Below, piece after piece: positions 51,361 through 63,991 of a stretch of 64,000 bases of DNA. A program made the translations under genes and the position numbers. Position 1 is the stretch's first letter. Each line of letters opens with the position of its first letter. The notes under the pieces were generated by a model, which worked only from the letters and a program-made list of their open reading frames with translations, was not told the origin of the DNA and did no database searches. Origin of the DNA: Ianthella basta (taxonomy: Eukaryota; Porifera; Demospongiae; Verongiida; Ianthellidae); the NCBI GenBank assembly GCA_964019415.1, contig OZ025870.1:8824415-8888414 (forward strand), read 5' to 3'.

Positions 51361-54300
51361 CTGCATGCATGTTTTCTGCTGAAGGAGACACTGGAGGGAG
51401 GAATCAGAATGCAATGGAGTATGCAACAGAAATGCGGTACAGGAAGTGGTCACACTACAGTGGAAGCTCTCTGCACCAGTCTTGTTTGTTTGCTGTTTGT
51501 ATGCGTACTTTCATGTCATACCTTGTTCACATGTCATAGGTGTTATGTCGGAGAAGACATGTTTAGTATTAACATGTTTGTTGGGGTACATTATGGGTGC
51601 AATGTCACATGTGACATTATGTTACATTGAGGGTCATGTCACATGTCACGTCATGGTGTTTTGTGTCACAAGTCATGTCACATTGTGTTTGTCACTCCCA
51701 TTACAGTGCAGGTCACTACTACGTTCACATCACAGCAGTGTGTACAGTGTAGTGTGACCTGTTTCCTTTCAACTTCCACTTTTGAAACACAATTTATAGT
51801 TGAGCACAACAAAGTATCAGCATAGCAATGTGACACAGTAACAACAACTATATAATATAGAATGGTCGTACACCATTTTAGGGAAGAGGACAACAGTTAG
51901 TATAACATGTATTTCAAAATGTAGCTTATAGTCAGTAGCCCTGTTCAGGGCAAGATGTGACCACATATCTAGTTCAAGAACCTACCTTAGGTTGCTGCAG
52001 ATGGAGTGTCTGTGTAGGCATGATTAAATAAATTATGTGTGTGAGTTGTGATGTGTGTCGGGTACAAGGTGTCTGCAGAAAATTCTTTACATCTGCAGTG
52101 ACTGTCCATGGCTCATAATGCATGTGCACTAAGACCGAGCAACTGTGTGAGGCCCATATTGACTAGTACATATTTGTTACACAGTGTATTGCAGCTCATG
52201 TCATGTTCTGTGTCCACCTTTCTTGCCATTGCAGTATTTTAGAAAGAGTGGAGCCTGCACAGTCCCTGTATGCTGCAGCAAGTGGAACTGGCAGATGGAG
52301 GAACTGATTCTGGAACACTTCATAATGGTTGGCAGAAAATGAAGCCACATATTATGAGATGGTGACCAAAAAGTCTTCACACTTTACCAGAGATACTGCA
52401 AGCCTTGCACAGAGGCACACCCATCAGTGAGTGGGTGTAACTAAGTGGTGTGTCCCACTGTTGGCAGGGCAACTGTCATCTGACAATTTGCATAACAATT
52501 ATTAAAGTTATTACAAATATATATACCAACTGCATGATCACATGGTTACTCTAACTACATCATATAATGGAATGCAAATTTGGCAGACATATTGTAGTTA
52601 TATACACAATTGTATACAATGCCATGCAATCATACGAATCATGTGCTATTCATGTGAACGTTTGCCACACTAATAGTTTGAAGCTATAGCACACAAGTCA
52701 CACATGTGCCTTGAAACATACAACAGATAGTGCACTGAAAGCATCAGAAATGCCTAACATCGTGACTTGTCACTATACCATATGTGCTGTCCTGCTGCCT
52801 CACTCTGCCCAATACCGTACAGTGATCGATGTGGGCTTATGGGAACCTCATTGGGGTACAATTATCTGTACCATACTAAACACTGTGATAACATCCTTGT
52901 GTGAACTGCGGGCACAAAGGTTCTTTGCCAGCTTGACATGTCGCGGAAAACATTTTAACGAGGTCCTGCACACAGCCATAGTGAGGAAGGTGGCAGGAGA
53001 TCTCAGCATCTCATTGGACAGCAATGACAGGTTTAGTTGCACTTGTTTATAGTCACTTGCTCTGCACTCTGGCTTAGTTGCTTTCTGTCATGTTAACCAG
53101 ATTCATTTATGGAGCTACTGAAATCATTTGTTAGGCTGCAGTTAGAAAGGAGTAAGTCTGTTCTTCTTGGTCATTCCAGTCCCCATAATAATTTTAATAT
53201 CATTGTACTCTATATTGTCCAGCCATCACACCACCACCATATGCATGTGCACCTGTTATTGTGATCCTACATTCTGAGCACAGTCACAGTGCATGGTAAC
53301 ACAGAGAAATGATATGATGATGCTAGTACTGTCTGCACTGATAGCTGGTGCAACCTCATTAACCTATCATGTAATTATTCATGATGGCCAACTGACCTAA
53401 TTTGGAGGGCACATACAATATGCAATATTGTGCTTATATCTGTATGACTACAGTGTGTCTCTCCTGTGAATCACCTGACAACTTCTGCAACTGCTTTGCT
53501 TACACCTCATTGCTATCTCTCTAAGCAATTTTAGTTTTAGCAAGGTCTTCCTCCATGTAGCTTACCATTAAAGCCTAGTTTCATAGTGACATCAGTTCTG
53601 TGCATACATAATTACACTGTACCAGTCTATAACTGCTCCTCACTGCAGCTGCATGCATGGAGACAGTACATTGGGCTAGCTTGGTCAGTCTAGTCAGGCA
53701 TACTATATTTCTTAGTGTATGGAGTGGTCCAGGCGTGGATGGCTTGGACATGCTGCCCATGTTCATGTGTACATGCTGCAATGCTTTTAAGAGTCAAGAA
53801 GGGACAATACAATGCATACAGACGTTGCAGTGAATCAGCATGCAAGGATAAGAAAACTCTGAAAGAATGGAACTAGCGTGGCACAAATTCAGATGTTCCT
53901 GTAAGTGGATACATTTCATTTTGTGCACGTTGGCATGTACCTTGTGAGTGCAGAAAACAGCATCTATCTGTATATTAACTACAAAATATACTATAAATTG
54001 AAAGCAGCATTTGCTCTAGAGCTGCTGCTGAGTGTGCAACATGTCAAATGGTCATAACAGGACAGTGCTGTAGACCACACTCCACAGCATGCACACATCA
54101 TGGACCAGACTAAACTTATAGAGAACAGACCCACAGAGCAATAGAATATCACATCCACATCACACCAGATTTCAGCATCTTTGTGTGACTATGGACAACT
54201 TCTGACAGCTCTAGAACACACCATACATAACATGGCAGGGCAGGGATGTCGAACAGTGCTATAATTGTACATGCATGCACTAGTAGCACAGCACATTCCT

Positions 54301-54549
54301 CAGACAAAACTTATATAATTATAAATGAGGTACACACAATATGTACTTTGGGTGGGTATGCTTGCATGGGGGAATATATTAGTCTGGAAGAGGGAGTTGA
54401 CATATACTGACATACATGCAGACAAAGAACTTGTATAATAATTATAAATAAGGTATGGCGGAGGGAGTTGACATATAATGGCGTACATGCAGCCCCCCCC
54501 TTGTCTGTTTGTTACTTGTAGTTATCTCATCCTTAGAAGTCACCTGTAC
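51361..54549. other. no firmly supported gene
   Basis: Contains TCATGTCACA-type short repeats (51600-51680) and a 70-bp tandem repeat near 54390-54490 (GAGGGAGTTGACATATA twice). A possible exon with a CCATTGCAG acceptor (52235-52342, ending in TGA) and an open frame at 52711-53052 have no recognisable domain. Confidence 0.45.
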
Positions 54550-54915
54550 TCACAATCTACAAACAGCTCGATCAACTGCTGTTAACCTTGACGGTGCAAA
54601 GATGGAGGTACCGAGTTACCTTGATGAGCTGGCTAAGGCTGTGCTAGCTTTGGCAGACCTGAAACTGTCTGTAGTCAGATAAATTGCTGACAAAGGACCG
54701 ACAAGGTAAATGGAACATTGGCAGTCATGGTGCAGCAGCTATTTTGAAACAGCTTGATAGTAGCAATGATGATGTTTGTGCTACTAATGATGATCAAAGA
54801 GACAGCGCAGCAGTGATGTTGCAAAATGCAAGGTGTCTGTCCATACACACTGCAGCACAGGCTCTCTGGTCACAGCAGGCTATGGGACTGCTCCGGGCTT
54901 CAGCACTGAATTATG
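54550..54915 (+). pseudogene. partial duplicate of the methylthioribose-1-phosphate isomerase pseudogene
   Basis: It matches 55195-55560 closely ('TKDRQGKWNIGSHGAAAILK', 'SSNDDVCATNDDQRD') but is broken by stops and frame changes, and breaks off around the loop before the active-site Cys. It lies ~640 bp upstream of the fuller copy in the same orientation. Confidence 0.7.
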
Positions 54916-55009
54916 TTATTGTTACTATCGCACAGGCTTAGTTGTGTGGCAGTTATGTCATTAAAACATGTATGGCCGTTATAGCCTGATATTTTACTTC
55001 CTGTTTTAC

Positions 55010-56061
55010 AAAACTGTGAGGTCGTTATGTATGTGGTGGTGTGCCCAATAATCAATGTGTGAGGGGTCTCCTCCTTTGCTATAGGCACCTTTTAGCTCCT
55101 TGCAGCATTGCAGTGGAGCTTGGACGTGAGGACAATAACTTTGAAGCTGCTCAAGATTTGCGTAAATTTGTGGAACAAAAATTTGTTTAGCTGAAAACAG
55201 CTCGAGCCACTGCTGTCGACCTGGACCGTGCAAAGATGGAGGTGCTGAGTTACCTTGATGAGCAGGCAAAGGTTGTGCAATATGTGGCAGATCTAAAGCT
55301 GTCTGTAGTCAAACACATTGGAGACATGCTGACAAAGGACCGGCAGGACAATAAGAACATTGGCAGTCATGGCGTGGCAGCCATTTTGAAACAGCTTGAT
55401 GGTAGAAATGATGATGCTTGTGCTACTAATGATGATCAAGGAGACAGTTGCAGTGCTGATGTTGTGAAACGCAAGGTGTCTATCCTTACACACTGTAACA
55501 CAGGACCCTTGGCTGCAGCTGGCTATGGGGCTGCTCTGGGAGTGATTCGGAGGCTACACGAACTGGGCCTACTGAAGATGGCATTCTGCACTGAAACTAG
55601 GCCATACACCCAAGGTGCTCGCCTCACAGCTTATGAGCTAGTGGTGGAGGGCATCCCGAGGATGCTCATTGCAGACTCGATGGCTGCTGCTGCAATGCAG
55701 AACAAGACTATTGATGCAGTGGTGGTGTGAGCGTACAGAGTGATAAGAAATGGCAATGTGGCCAACAAAATTGGTACCCTGCAGTTAGCAGTAGCAGCAG
55801 AGTACTTCAAGGTACCATTCTGTGTGGCAGCCCAAATCACTTCCTTTGACCTGGGGACATGCAGAGAGTGTACGTGACACTGTCATTGAGGAGCGTCCTG
55901 AGCATGAGCTGGTTGCAATGAATGGCATGCGTATAGCTGCCCCTGGGATTGGCACTTAGAACCCTGCCTTTGACGTGACTCCCGGCAGACTAGTGACTGG
56001 CGGGATTATCACAGAGAATGGAATTGTCATGCCAGAGGAGGTTGCTAAACTTAAGCTGTGA
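55010..56061 (+). pseudogene. methylthioribose-1-phosphate isomerase pseudogene (MRI1/mtnA family)
   Basis: The family converts methylthioribose-1-phosphate to the ribulose form in methionine salvage. Recognisable blocks in order: VRG near 55060, 'DLRKFVEQKF', 'NIGSHGVAAILKQL', the active-site loop 'LTHCNTG', 'GYGAALGVIRRLHELG', 'TETRPYTQGARLTAYELV', 'ADSMAAAAM', '[13 protein letters not shown]', and the C-terminus 'AAPGIGT' then 'NPAFDV', ending at TGA 56061. Defects: TAG near 55190, TGA at 55728-55730 just where the catalytic GAD should be (now stop-A-Y), a frame change near 55855, and TAG in 'GT*NPAF'. No introns are evident, so it may be retroposed. Confidence 0.85.
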
Positions 56062-58480
56062 TTTCATTATTTTTATACATAGCTGTATGCGTATGATTCA
56101 CTGCTAGTATTTATATTGATTGGCAGACCCAAGTAAATTGACTGATGATACCAGAGTAACTATTTATAATTATTATGATAGGCAATCAGAATATGATTTG
56201 CCATTAATTCAATCATCCTTATTGTTATTTAGCACAATTCAGGTGTCATCAATATCTAGATTACTTAATACCCTATGCATAATTATATTTGGCTTAATAT
56301 TCAAGATTGCCTGACCATGCACACATGCAGCCATGGTGTCATTGTGTTAGTTGGGTATACACCTCAATCTATAGCTAGCTTTCAGGATCACTGAGATAAG
56401 CACTGGTCACCCTTGAGAATAGTAAGCTATATGGCCATGGGCTCCAAGTGCATCTCACATACTTGATTGATTAATGTACGTATGTGGTTCCATGAATGTA
56501 TCATCAATGATGCTAATTCCCTTCCAAGATCAATCATCAGGTCTGGTAAGGGTCAGACATGCATTAGTGTTCAACTTGGAACACCTTGTAAAACTGGGAG
56601 GTCTGCCTTATGTAGGGAGCAGGGAGGGCCAGGGCCGAGAGAATCACTGGGAATATATATAGCTCTAGCTAGAAGTTATAATGTGTGATGGTGTGCAGTC
56701 CATGCAGTCTATCATAACCCCCTTCCTTGATCTGTGTGTTCCTGATTACATGACTGTGCAGGACCAATCAATTAATATTCCTTCCTCTAGGTGTGCTGCA
56801 TAAACCACCCTGGCTACTTCACTCCAGGCCTGCATTCCTCATGCAAATGGTCATGAATTGGTGCTGTAAGACTGTCCTAACATCCTTAAAAGCTCCACTT
56901 AAATGTTAAGCCCCACCCACTTGCCATGGGTGGCCATGGACTACAGACAGCAGTTTTAGGGTTGGTTACAAAACCAAGAGTTTTAGGCAGTTCAAACGAT
57001 AGTCAAGTGGACCAATCACATTGCTCATCATGACACACAACTCGATTATTTGTGCCAATATATATATATGCCTATGTCAATGACTTTCATTGGCCCAAAT
57101 GACTATCATATACATTGCCTAACATATCCCACAGTTTTGCAACCAACCTTAAACAGTTGTATTATGCATGAACGTGCAATTAGTACAATCATACTTGCGA
57201 GAATCGGCGACAGAAATTGATCAACATAAAGTTGAAATTTGCATTAACAGCCAGCCAGGCAGCTACTATGACACTCAGAGGTTTCCCTTTTGCTTTTGTC
57301 TGCTACTGCAAGCGTGTGTAGGGCATCTGGGACGTCTCCCATGTGTGTGAAATACAAGGGAGTGCACTGTTCAGTGTTTACCTGGTCTCTCTCTCTGAGC
57401 CTCGATTATAGTGTAGTAGCTAAGTCTTCTTTAACGTTAGCTGTGTATGGTCTTCATTCTTACACCGTGCACCTCCGAAAGCCTCACATTATGATTCAAA
57501 TCCAGGCTTCTCCTGCATGTGATCACTGACCCGTTAACACAGTTAATTTTGTTGCTGCTTGTACATGATCTACATACATCAGCAACTAGTGCTTGCACTC
57601 ATTAGACACTATAGTAAGGTGTAGGTGGAGGAGGGTGCTGTGTGCATGTGAAGATGTGTGTCCATGCGGAAAAACAACTTATATGGTTGCTCGGTGAATT
57701 AGAACCTGTACAAGCTGATGGCCAGGAGACTTGTCACCAAGGTCATGCGCATGGCTGCCCTATCCCTTCAAGAAGTGCACCAGGTATCCTTAAGGATCCT
57801 TTTAGCCTTTAGGAAATCCAGGGTAGCATATATGTGTATAAGAACACTATCTGCTGTAGCATGATAATAGTCATTATACTTAGTACTTATCCAAACTTTG
57901 GGTCATTTGCAGCTTCTGCATGTACTAAAGCACACAATATACATAAGTACCAGTCCAAATTTGTACAAGAGGTGCAACAACATGTACAGCTACTAAGTAA
58001 TGACCTAAAGTTTGGACAGCTGCTATATATATAAATCACTATGTTTTAGCAGATGATGTTATAAGTTGGAGGCAAGAAATTGTGACACAAGAGCAATTCA
58101 TTAAGGGCACACATGCTCACTGCCTGATGTTAAGGGAGATTATAAACTTTACGCTGAGATAAGGTTGGGTAAACAGCCTCCGATGCATTGTAGATATTAT
58201 GAGTGCAAGTATTTCAGCTGCCTTGCAGGTAAAGGGAGACCAGCTAGCAGGACTTTGACATCTTTCACAAACTGCTGAGGGATAATGGCAATGTAGGCAG
58301 AGCAGCTGGAGGAGGAGGAGTGGTTCAGGGGGAAGATCTAGACACACAGAGGTGGGTGGAGAAGGGCAGTGGGTGGGGCTGCATGGGTTGGGTGTCTAAT
58401 GTACTGTGCACTGTCATATATAAGTACATTAGTGTGTATATACCCTCCCAATGTGGTCAGTAGGCTGTTGTCTATGTGTT
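56062..58480. other. no supported gene
   Basis: Short frames only. An open stretch near 57715-57784 (LYKLMARRLVTKVMRMAALS) followed by GTATCC could be an exon, but no partner is visible. Confidence 0.5.
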
Positions 58481-58640
58481 ATGGCACTGGGATTGCACTA
58501 GCTGTCAGTGCAGACAGTACTAGTGTTAGTGTATAATATTTTGATATATTTTTTATGTGCACACATCATGTGTCTGCGCATGTGAGTTTGCACATCATGC
58601 AATGCACTGACAGTAGCTATATGTGTTGATCAATATCCGG
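58481..58640. repeat. upstream limb of the segmental duplication (empty site for the 15161 element)
   Basis: It matches the flanks of 15161-15687: TTGCACTAGCTGTCAGTGCA then GACAGT, followed by 'GTGCACACATCATG' and the 'GTGAGT.T.CACATCA' region. It shows the pre-insertion state of the MITE. Confidence 0.65.
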
Positions 58641-59040
58641 GATAATGGTGGACAGTGATGCTGATGTTATGGAGAGCAGCCTGCCTATTGATCATTTAAG
58701 TCAGTTTCTATAGCAATTACAATCTATTTCATTCGGTAAAATGATTTAATGGTGTGGGAACAACGGGGAGTGGGTTCTTTCTTCTGCTCCATCTCAATCT
58801 GGCTCACAGTGTGAGCTGCTATTTCACTCGCCCACCATTTCTATGTGTGCAATCATGCGTAGTGTTAGTTATCTATGGTGCAATGTAAGGGAACTTATAT
58901 ATATTTCAGTAGTGGTCCAAATATTTCGAAATATTAGGACCGGGGGAATATATATTACGGTGGTCCAATTTTCACGTGACATGAATTCAATTCTGTTCAA
59001 ACTGTAACAAGCCAGTTATCTCATGGCCTCTCGGGCGTTT

Positions 59041-59175
59041 CGCTAATTTATCGCACTCGGGTGCTTCGTTCCCTCGTGAGGCTAGTCTCGTTCCCAGCCC
59101 CCCAACGAACGAACGAACGAACGAACGGAGCTGGGAACGAGGCTATTGTGAGGCGTGGGCATAAATTAGCTTATC
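59041..59175. repeat. inverted repeat around (AACG)n
   Basis: GCTAATTTATCGC and TAGTCTCGTTCCCAGC on the left return inverted as GCTGGGAACGAGGCTA and ATAAATTAGC on the right, with (AACG)n in the loop. Probable foldback relic just upstream of the copy-2 first exon. Confidence 0.65.
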
Positions 59176-59521
59176 GCCATTATTACATTACGTCATCAAC
59201 AGGGCAAGACGTAATGTAAAAATGGCGAGAAGCGGTCGGCTACGCCAGACTACTGAACAGCCGTGCACCACAGATACATGTATACAGTTCCCACAAAGCC
59301 CCACTCAAAGTCTCGCAGCAGATCGGCGATTGCACAATGGGACCAGAAACCCGCAGGAGCCAGCTAGATGTAGGGAGGGGCACGCTCAACTCCACCATAT
59401 TATTGACCAAAGTAAAGGTCAAACAAGCACGTACACGTGCTGTCACGCCCACTCGTCAAATTCCTTTGCCACCAGTGCATCACTACAGTAGTAAATACTG
59501 GAATTTTGTAATTGGCCAGGC

Positions 59522-59630
59522 ATGGATCAACCCCCGTCTGGTGCGTCGCAATCGGACATGGACAAGTCAAAAACGGATTCTCCGACAGGACAATTGACCG
59601 TCAGACTAGCAGAACAATGGCGAGCAGAAG
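59522..59630 (+). CDS. first exon of duplicated unknown gene, copy 2
   Basis: ATG then 'DQPPSGASQSDMDKSKTDSP' and 'LAEQWRAEG', with a GTAAAC donor in phase 1. It is paralogous to 15993-16152 with the same donor. Splices in frame to 60203. Confidence 0.6.
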
Positions 59631-60202
59631 GTAAACGATCGCACATAGTGACAGGATGTTTCTATAAAACAGTATAACTTATTGAAGAAGCTTGTTCGGC
59701 TTGTGGGGAAGTGGGCCTAATTCTCTGTTCAAGGGGTTGGATTCCTTGTGGATCGCCCAGGACTCTAGGAGACACCGTCTGGTAGTGCGGGAACAGATGT
59801 CAATAACATGGGATGAGGCACATGTTACAGAACTACCAGTATAATTTATGTCAGTTAGCCGAATGGCGCTCTAACTTGCTGGAGAGCACAGAGAAAGCCA
59901 ATCGAGAGCAAGACAAGTCGTCACAAAGGGCGACTATGTGACTAGCAGCTTTTTAATGTATCGCACAGGCTCCTATGGTATTGGTCCGGTTCGTTCTGGT
60001 CCAAAAATGAAACACGACCTATAGTTATTTTGTAGATGTCTACGCAGTGGATTCAAATTATAATATATTTAGTTATAATCAGCTAGCTATTGATGCTGTA
60101 TTTTTTGAAAGATTCTTACGAATGTGAGCATGTTGTTGACCTCTTCCCCTCATACGGTGCCTATTCGTGTCAACTGTATGTGAACCACAACACTTCCTCC
60201 AG

Positions 60203-60289
60203 GATCGTTGAACGATGAGGGCGATATACTACAACCCTTTGGTCCTGAGAGTAAAAGAAAGTGCTTCTCATCAGATCCACCTACCTCAG
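60203..60289 (+). CDS. second exon of duplicated unknown gene, copy 2
   Basis: TTCCTCCAG acceptor and GTAAGA donor, 87 nt, phase 1-1. It reads 'SLNDEGDILQPFGPESKRKC' then FSSDPPTS, a hydrophilic linker with a KRK basic patch. The equivalent region of copy 1 has decayed. Confidence 0.55.
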
Positions 60290-60810
60290 GTAAGAAATCT
60301 ATAGAAATGTCCCAGTGCCTTGTTGTCTATGTGCAGCTTTGTCTTAAAATTTGAGATAGCTGAGGTATGCTTACCTACTTCTTGTGTTCCCTGGGCAGGC
60401 ACAAATCCAAAGATGGTGCATATATTTACCGTATTAGTCTGAATGTTTCACCAAAAATGCAATGAAACCCATATTTTCCAGTGAATGTAGGTTTCAAACT
60501 ACCTTACTATCTGGTCTTTAAAGTGGTGCGAAAGGGGTGTTGGAGCACTGTTAGTTGCAATGACCCACATATATACCTGCTTGCTAGTGGCTCTGGCATT
60601 GAAAATGACCAGAAGGCCGAGATGATCGAGAGTAGGACCATTTTATCATTCTTTTCCAAGCTGTTCTTTGATGGTCATGGTAGTGCGCCGTTCTGCTCGT
60701 CTGATAGCGACCGAGGCAGTTTGAACTTGCTGGGGGAACAGTGCCGCTTCACCAAACAAGGGGAAAGACCAATTCATAAACAACACTACAAAGATCAATT
60801 GCATAATAGA

Positions 60811-61559
60811 CCAGTTGCGTATAGCGTTAAGGAATGCAGTACGTCATAACTGCATATGACCTCATCACTGGTGGCAGTTTAATACATTGAAAAGATAGGC
60901 AAAAAGGTGTTGCACCGGCAGCCTCGAGCGCTTCGTGCCGAATGTTCCCATTTAGATGGCTCGGCTGAATGGTTCGCACGAATATGCACCTGACGGTCGT
61001 TGATTGAGGTTGATACGGGCTACGGTCGCCAAGATTGAGACTTGTGACAGGGGACTCGCCGACGAGAATGTGGCAAACGAGTCTTCTCGACATGATATTT
61101 TGACACTCCTGGACACAAAATAGCACAAACTAACACCTACAAAGTATCAAGGTTAGCTACTTGTAGCGATGGTAAAGCAAGGGTGCGAGACATTGCCTTA
61201 TTAGCCGTTATTCGCCGGTTAGTCCCACTCCAGACGTCTCCATCTGGGTGCCTGCTGTGGTGCTTTCGCCGGAAACGTGTCAAGAAGTCTCGTTCACCAC
61301 ATTTTGGTCGCTTATGTCGGCGAATCCTCCTTCAGGAGTCTCGATCTCGGCCCGTATGCCTTAACAACTTCAATCAACGACCATCAGGTGCGTATTCGTG
61401 CGAATCATTCAGCTGAGCCTTCTAAATGGGAAAATTCAGCTCGAAGCGCTAAGGCTGCCCGTGTAACACCTTTTCCCTATCTTTTCAATGTATTAAACTG
61501 TCACCAGTGATGACGTCATATCGCCTTAACTACAACATTCCTGAGTTTCGCGCAACTGG
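60811..61559. mobile_element. 749-bp foldback DNA element nested in the Ty3 left LTR
   Basis: Ends CCAGTTGCG and CGCAACTGG. The arms of ~270-280 bp (60811-61090 and 61275-61559) are inverted copies with shared TGGCAGTTTAATACATTG / CAATGTATTAAACTGTCA and GACGGTCGTTGATTGA-type blocks. Open frames over the arms are mirror images of each other and not genes. Comparison with the intact right LTR (..CATAATTACGAGCATAC..) shows a precise insertion. Confidence 0.85.
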
Positions 61560-63359
61560 AAGCATGCATAAGAAAACAGGTTAGCATAAAACGGAAATAC
61601 AAATCATACATCCACCAAACATCAAAAGAAAACATCAAAAGAAGACATCAAAAGAAATATAAGTCAGCATCAAGTCCTACGCTATCCATGCTCAAAATCA
61701 TACACAGCACATCAATCACCCTACAAACAGCATTCAGTAAACATATAGTGACATATACACAAACACAACTTTGTCACATCTCCCTTCATTAAAATGTCAG
61801 ATGGGGTTGACAGAGGGATGTCAAATGTCCAACAACAGCGAGGGCTGTCTCGACAGCCCATCTGCATTTCTATTACAATTGCAGCCACTTCGATGCTGCT
61901 TATTCAGCTGGTATGGCCTACTGACTGCCCTACCAGCTGACTATGCAGCTCATTGCGTAAGCCATAATTGGCATTGTTCTTCCTTTGTATATAGCCAAGC
62001 AACGGGCTGATGGTTGGTTCGAAGGGTGAGCTGCTGGCCATCAAGATATATATTAAAATGGGCCAGTGCCCAAACAATGGCCAAGCATTCTTGTTCAATG
62101 ATTGAATAGTTCATCTCCCGCAGAAATAGCTTACGACTGGCATATGTGACAGGATGTTCTTCACCTTTCTCATATTCTTGACTCAGCATGGCACCAAGAC
62201 CATACTCAGATGTATCTGTCTGCAGAATAATTCACCGCTGGCTGAGTCATTAGGACTTCCTTGAGCTGTGTGAAAACTTCTCGGTATGATTGATCAAAGT
62301 TAACCTTAGGCCAACCCTTCTGTGTCAGCTGGGTGAGTGGAATTGCTACCATTGAAAAGTCAGGAATAAAACGCTGGTAATACCCTGCTAGCCCAAGAAA
62401 GGAACAGACATTTTCATTGGTCTTTCAGTCAGGGTAATCGGGCACAGCTTGGACTTTCTCTGGGTGGGGTTGCACTTCACCACCGCCAATCATGTGACCC
62501 AGGTAATGTGTGTGGTCTTGGTCAAAACAGCACTTCTTCAACTTTACTGTCAGGCCAGCCTGTTTGAAATTGCTCAAACACTTTTCGAAGATGCTGGAGG
62601 TACTCTCCCCAACTGTGGCTGAACACAATGATGTCATTAATGTAGGCCTGAGCAAACTCATGACATCCACATAGCACATGGTTCATGGTCCTCTGGAATG
62701 TCGTAAGCGACTTGTTTATCCCAAAGAGCATCACCACGAATTCATGCAATCCAAAGAGGGCTGCAAGGGCTGTCTTCTCTTGTAAAATAGAGGCCATGGG
62801 GATGTGCCAGTAACTCTTGGAAAGGTCCAAGGTTGAAACAACTGAGGCTATTCCCATATTGACTTGGTAACATCGCAGGATTGCTAGTCTGATGGTCAGA
62901 TAGTCATTGGTGCTCTCTGTACTCAGATTTGCATAGGCTGCCCGGTCAACAATCCCATGAATTGCATCGCCCAAACATCCTTTGGTCGCTCCCGCTGCTT
63001 GGGCGTATGCTGAAATGTCTCCAAAAAGTGCTCAATATCATCACTAGCACACAACTTTTTCAGTTTTTCAAGGTTGGCCTTAGTTGCTCCCTTGCCTGTG
63101 CCCACCTCCGTCCTCGTGATGAGGTCCTTCACTTAGTCACAGTGTCAGGCCATCTCAGCCCGCTGCAGCTCAATGTCATCGATGAGCATCCTCCACTGTG
63201 TCTCTTGTTGCTCTGCCATCAGCCACTGCTGATCTTGCAAAATCTCCTACAACGTTGTAACCAGCACGGTGCCGTCTGTCTCCTTCCTTTCTGCCACTGT
63301 TATGGCTGGCTCTGTCTTGCCTTCTTGTTCTGCTTTGACATCCCACTGCTGCCATCTAA

Positions 63360-63661
63360 TGTTATGTTCCGCTTGTCTGGTAGCAACTGAGGCTGTTCGA
63401 ATCTGCTTCACCCAAGAAGAGGACAGACCAATACATTAACAACACTACAAAGATCAATTACATAATTACGAGCATACATAAGAAAACAGGTAAGCAAATG
63501 GAATACAAATCACACATAAACCAAACATCAAAAGAAATACAAGTCAGCATCAAGGTAAGTCCTACACTATCCATGCTCATTATCATACACAGCACATCGT
63601 CTTACACACAGCAATACAGTAACACATGCAGTGACATATACACAAGCACAACTTCATCACA
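63360..63661 (-). repeat. right (5') LTR of the degenerate Ty3 element
   Basis: 302 bp, reads TGTGATGAAG...GGAACATAACA on the minus strand. The left LTR has three copies of an ACATCAAAAGA word where this has one. Confidence 0.8.
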
Positions 63662-63930
63662 GGTAGCTAATAAGAGGTTCAATCCATCTCTGCTGCTGCC
63701 CTGTGGCAAATTTGACTTTTTCTGCCATTTCCACTTTCCTGATTCTTATTCGTAAGTACACAACATAAACAGGATACATTTAGTACAATTTAGAAAATTT
63801 GGGCAGCCAATGAAATAGTATATTAGGATTTTGTAACAGTATCTGTTTTAACTGTCTTGGTAAATAATAATAATATCATGAATATGCCGCTTGAGGATTT
63901 TGTGAGTGTTGGCAAAAGTTTTCCATCTAG

Positions 63931-63991
63931 GAAGATGTTCTTGCAAGGGTTTGCACACTAGCAGAAATCACACTGATGTGCGTAGGTTTAG
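63931..63991 (+). CDS. candidate 61-nt exon, copy 2
   Basis: TTCCATCTAG acceptor and GTACTA donor at the same positions as in copy 1 (16928-16988), same length. One frame reads 'CSCKGLHTSRNHTDVRRF'. The gene continues beyond the window. Confidence 0.4.

Larger units (their letters stand above)
60684..63661 (-). mobile_element. degenerate Ty3/gypsy element, internally deleted
   Basis: The target duplication GGTAG lies at 60679-60683 and 63662-63666. The right LTR is 63360-63661 and the left LTR 60684-61778 (with a nested element). On the minus strand the interior reads Gag-like 'KLCASDDIEHFLETFQHTPK', then jumps without a protease to reverse transcriptase ('STLDLSKSYWHIPM', 'FAQAYINDIIVFSHSW', where YIDD has become YIND). 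RNase H follows ('YSIIEQECLAIVWAL'). Integrase is missing. A TTAGATGGCAGCAG primer-site candidate follows the 5' LTR. It cannot move on its own. Confidence 0.85.
60482..63751 (+). pseudogene. third exon of copy 2, interrupted by a Ty3 element
   Basis: The exon begins after ATTTTCCAG in the correct phase ('NVGFKLPYYLVFKVVRKGCW', 'STVSCNDPHIYLLASGSGIE', 'SRTILSFFSKLFFDGHG') and is cut at 60683 by the insertion. Host sequence resumes at 63667 ('ANKRFNPSLLLPCGKFDFF') up to a GTAAGT donor after 63751. Removing the insertion and one GGTAG copy still leaves a frame mismatch, so an indel is also present. Copy 1 (16470-16790) shows the same host sequence without the element. The family is unknown. Confidence 0.55.

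Noticed and set aside
60827-61510. Two similar proteins on opposite strands
   Set aside because: They are mirror readings of the arms of a foldback element, so their similarity is forced by the inverted repeat.
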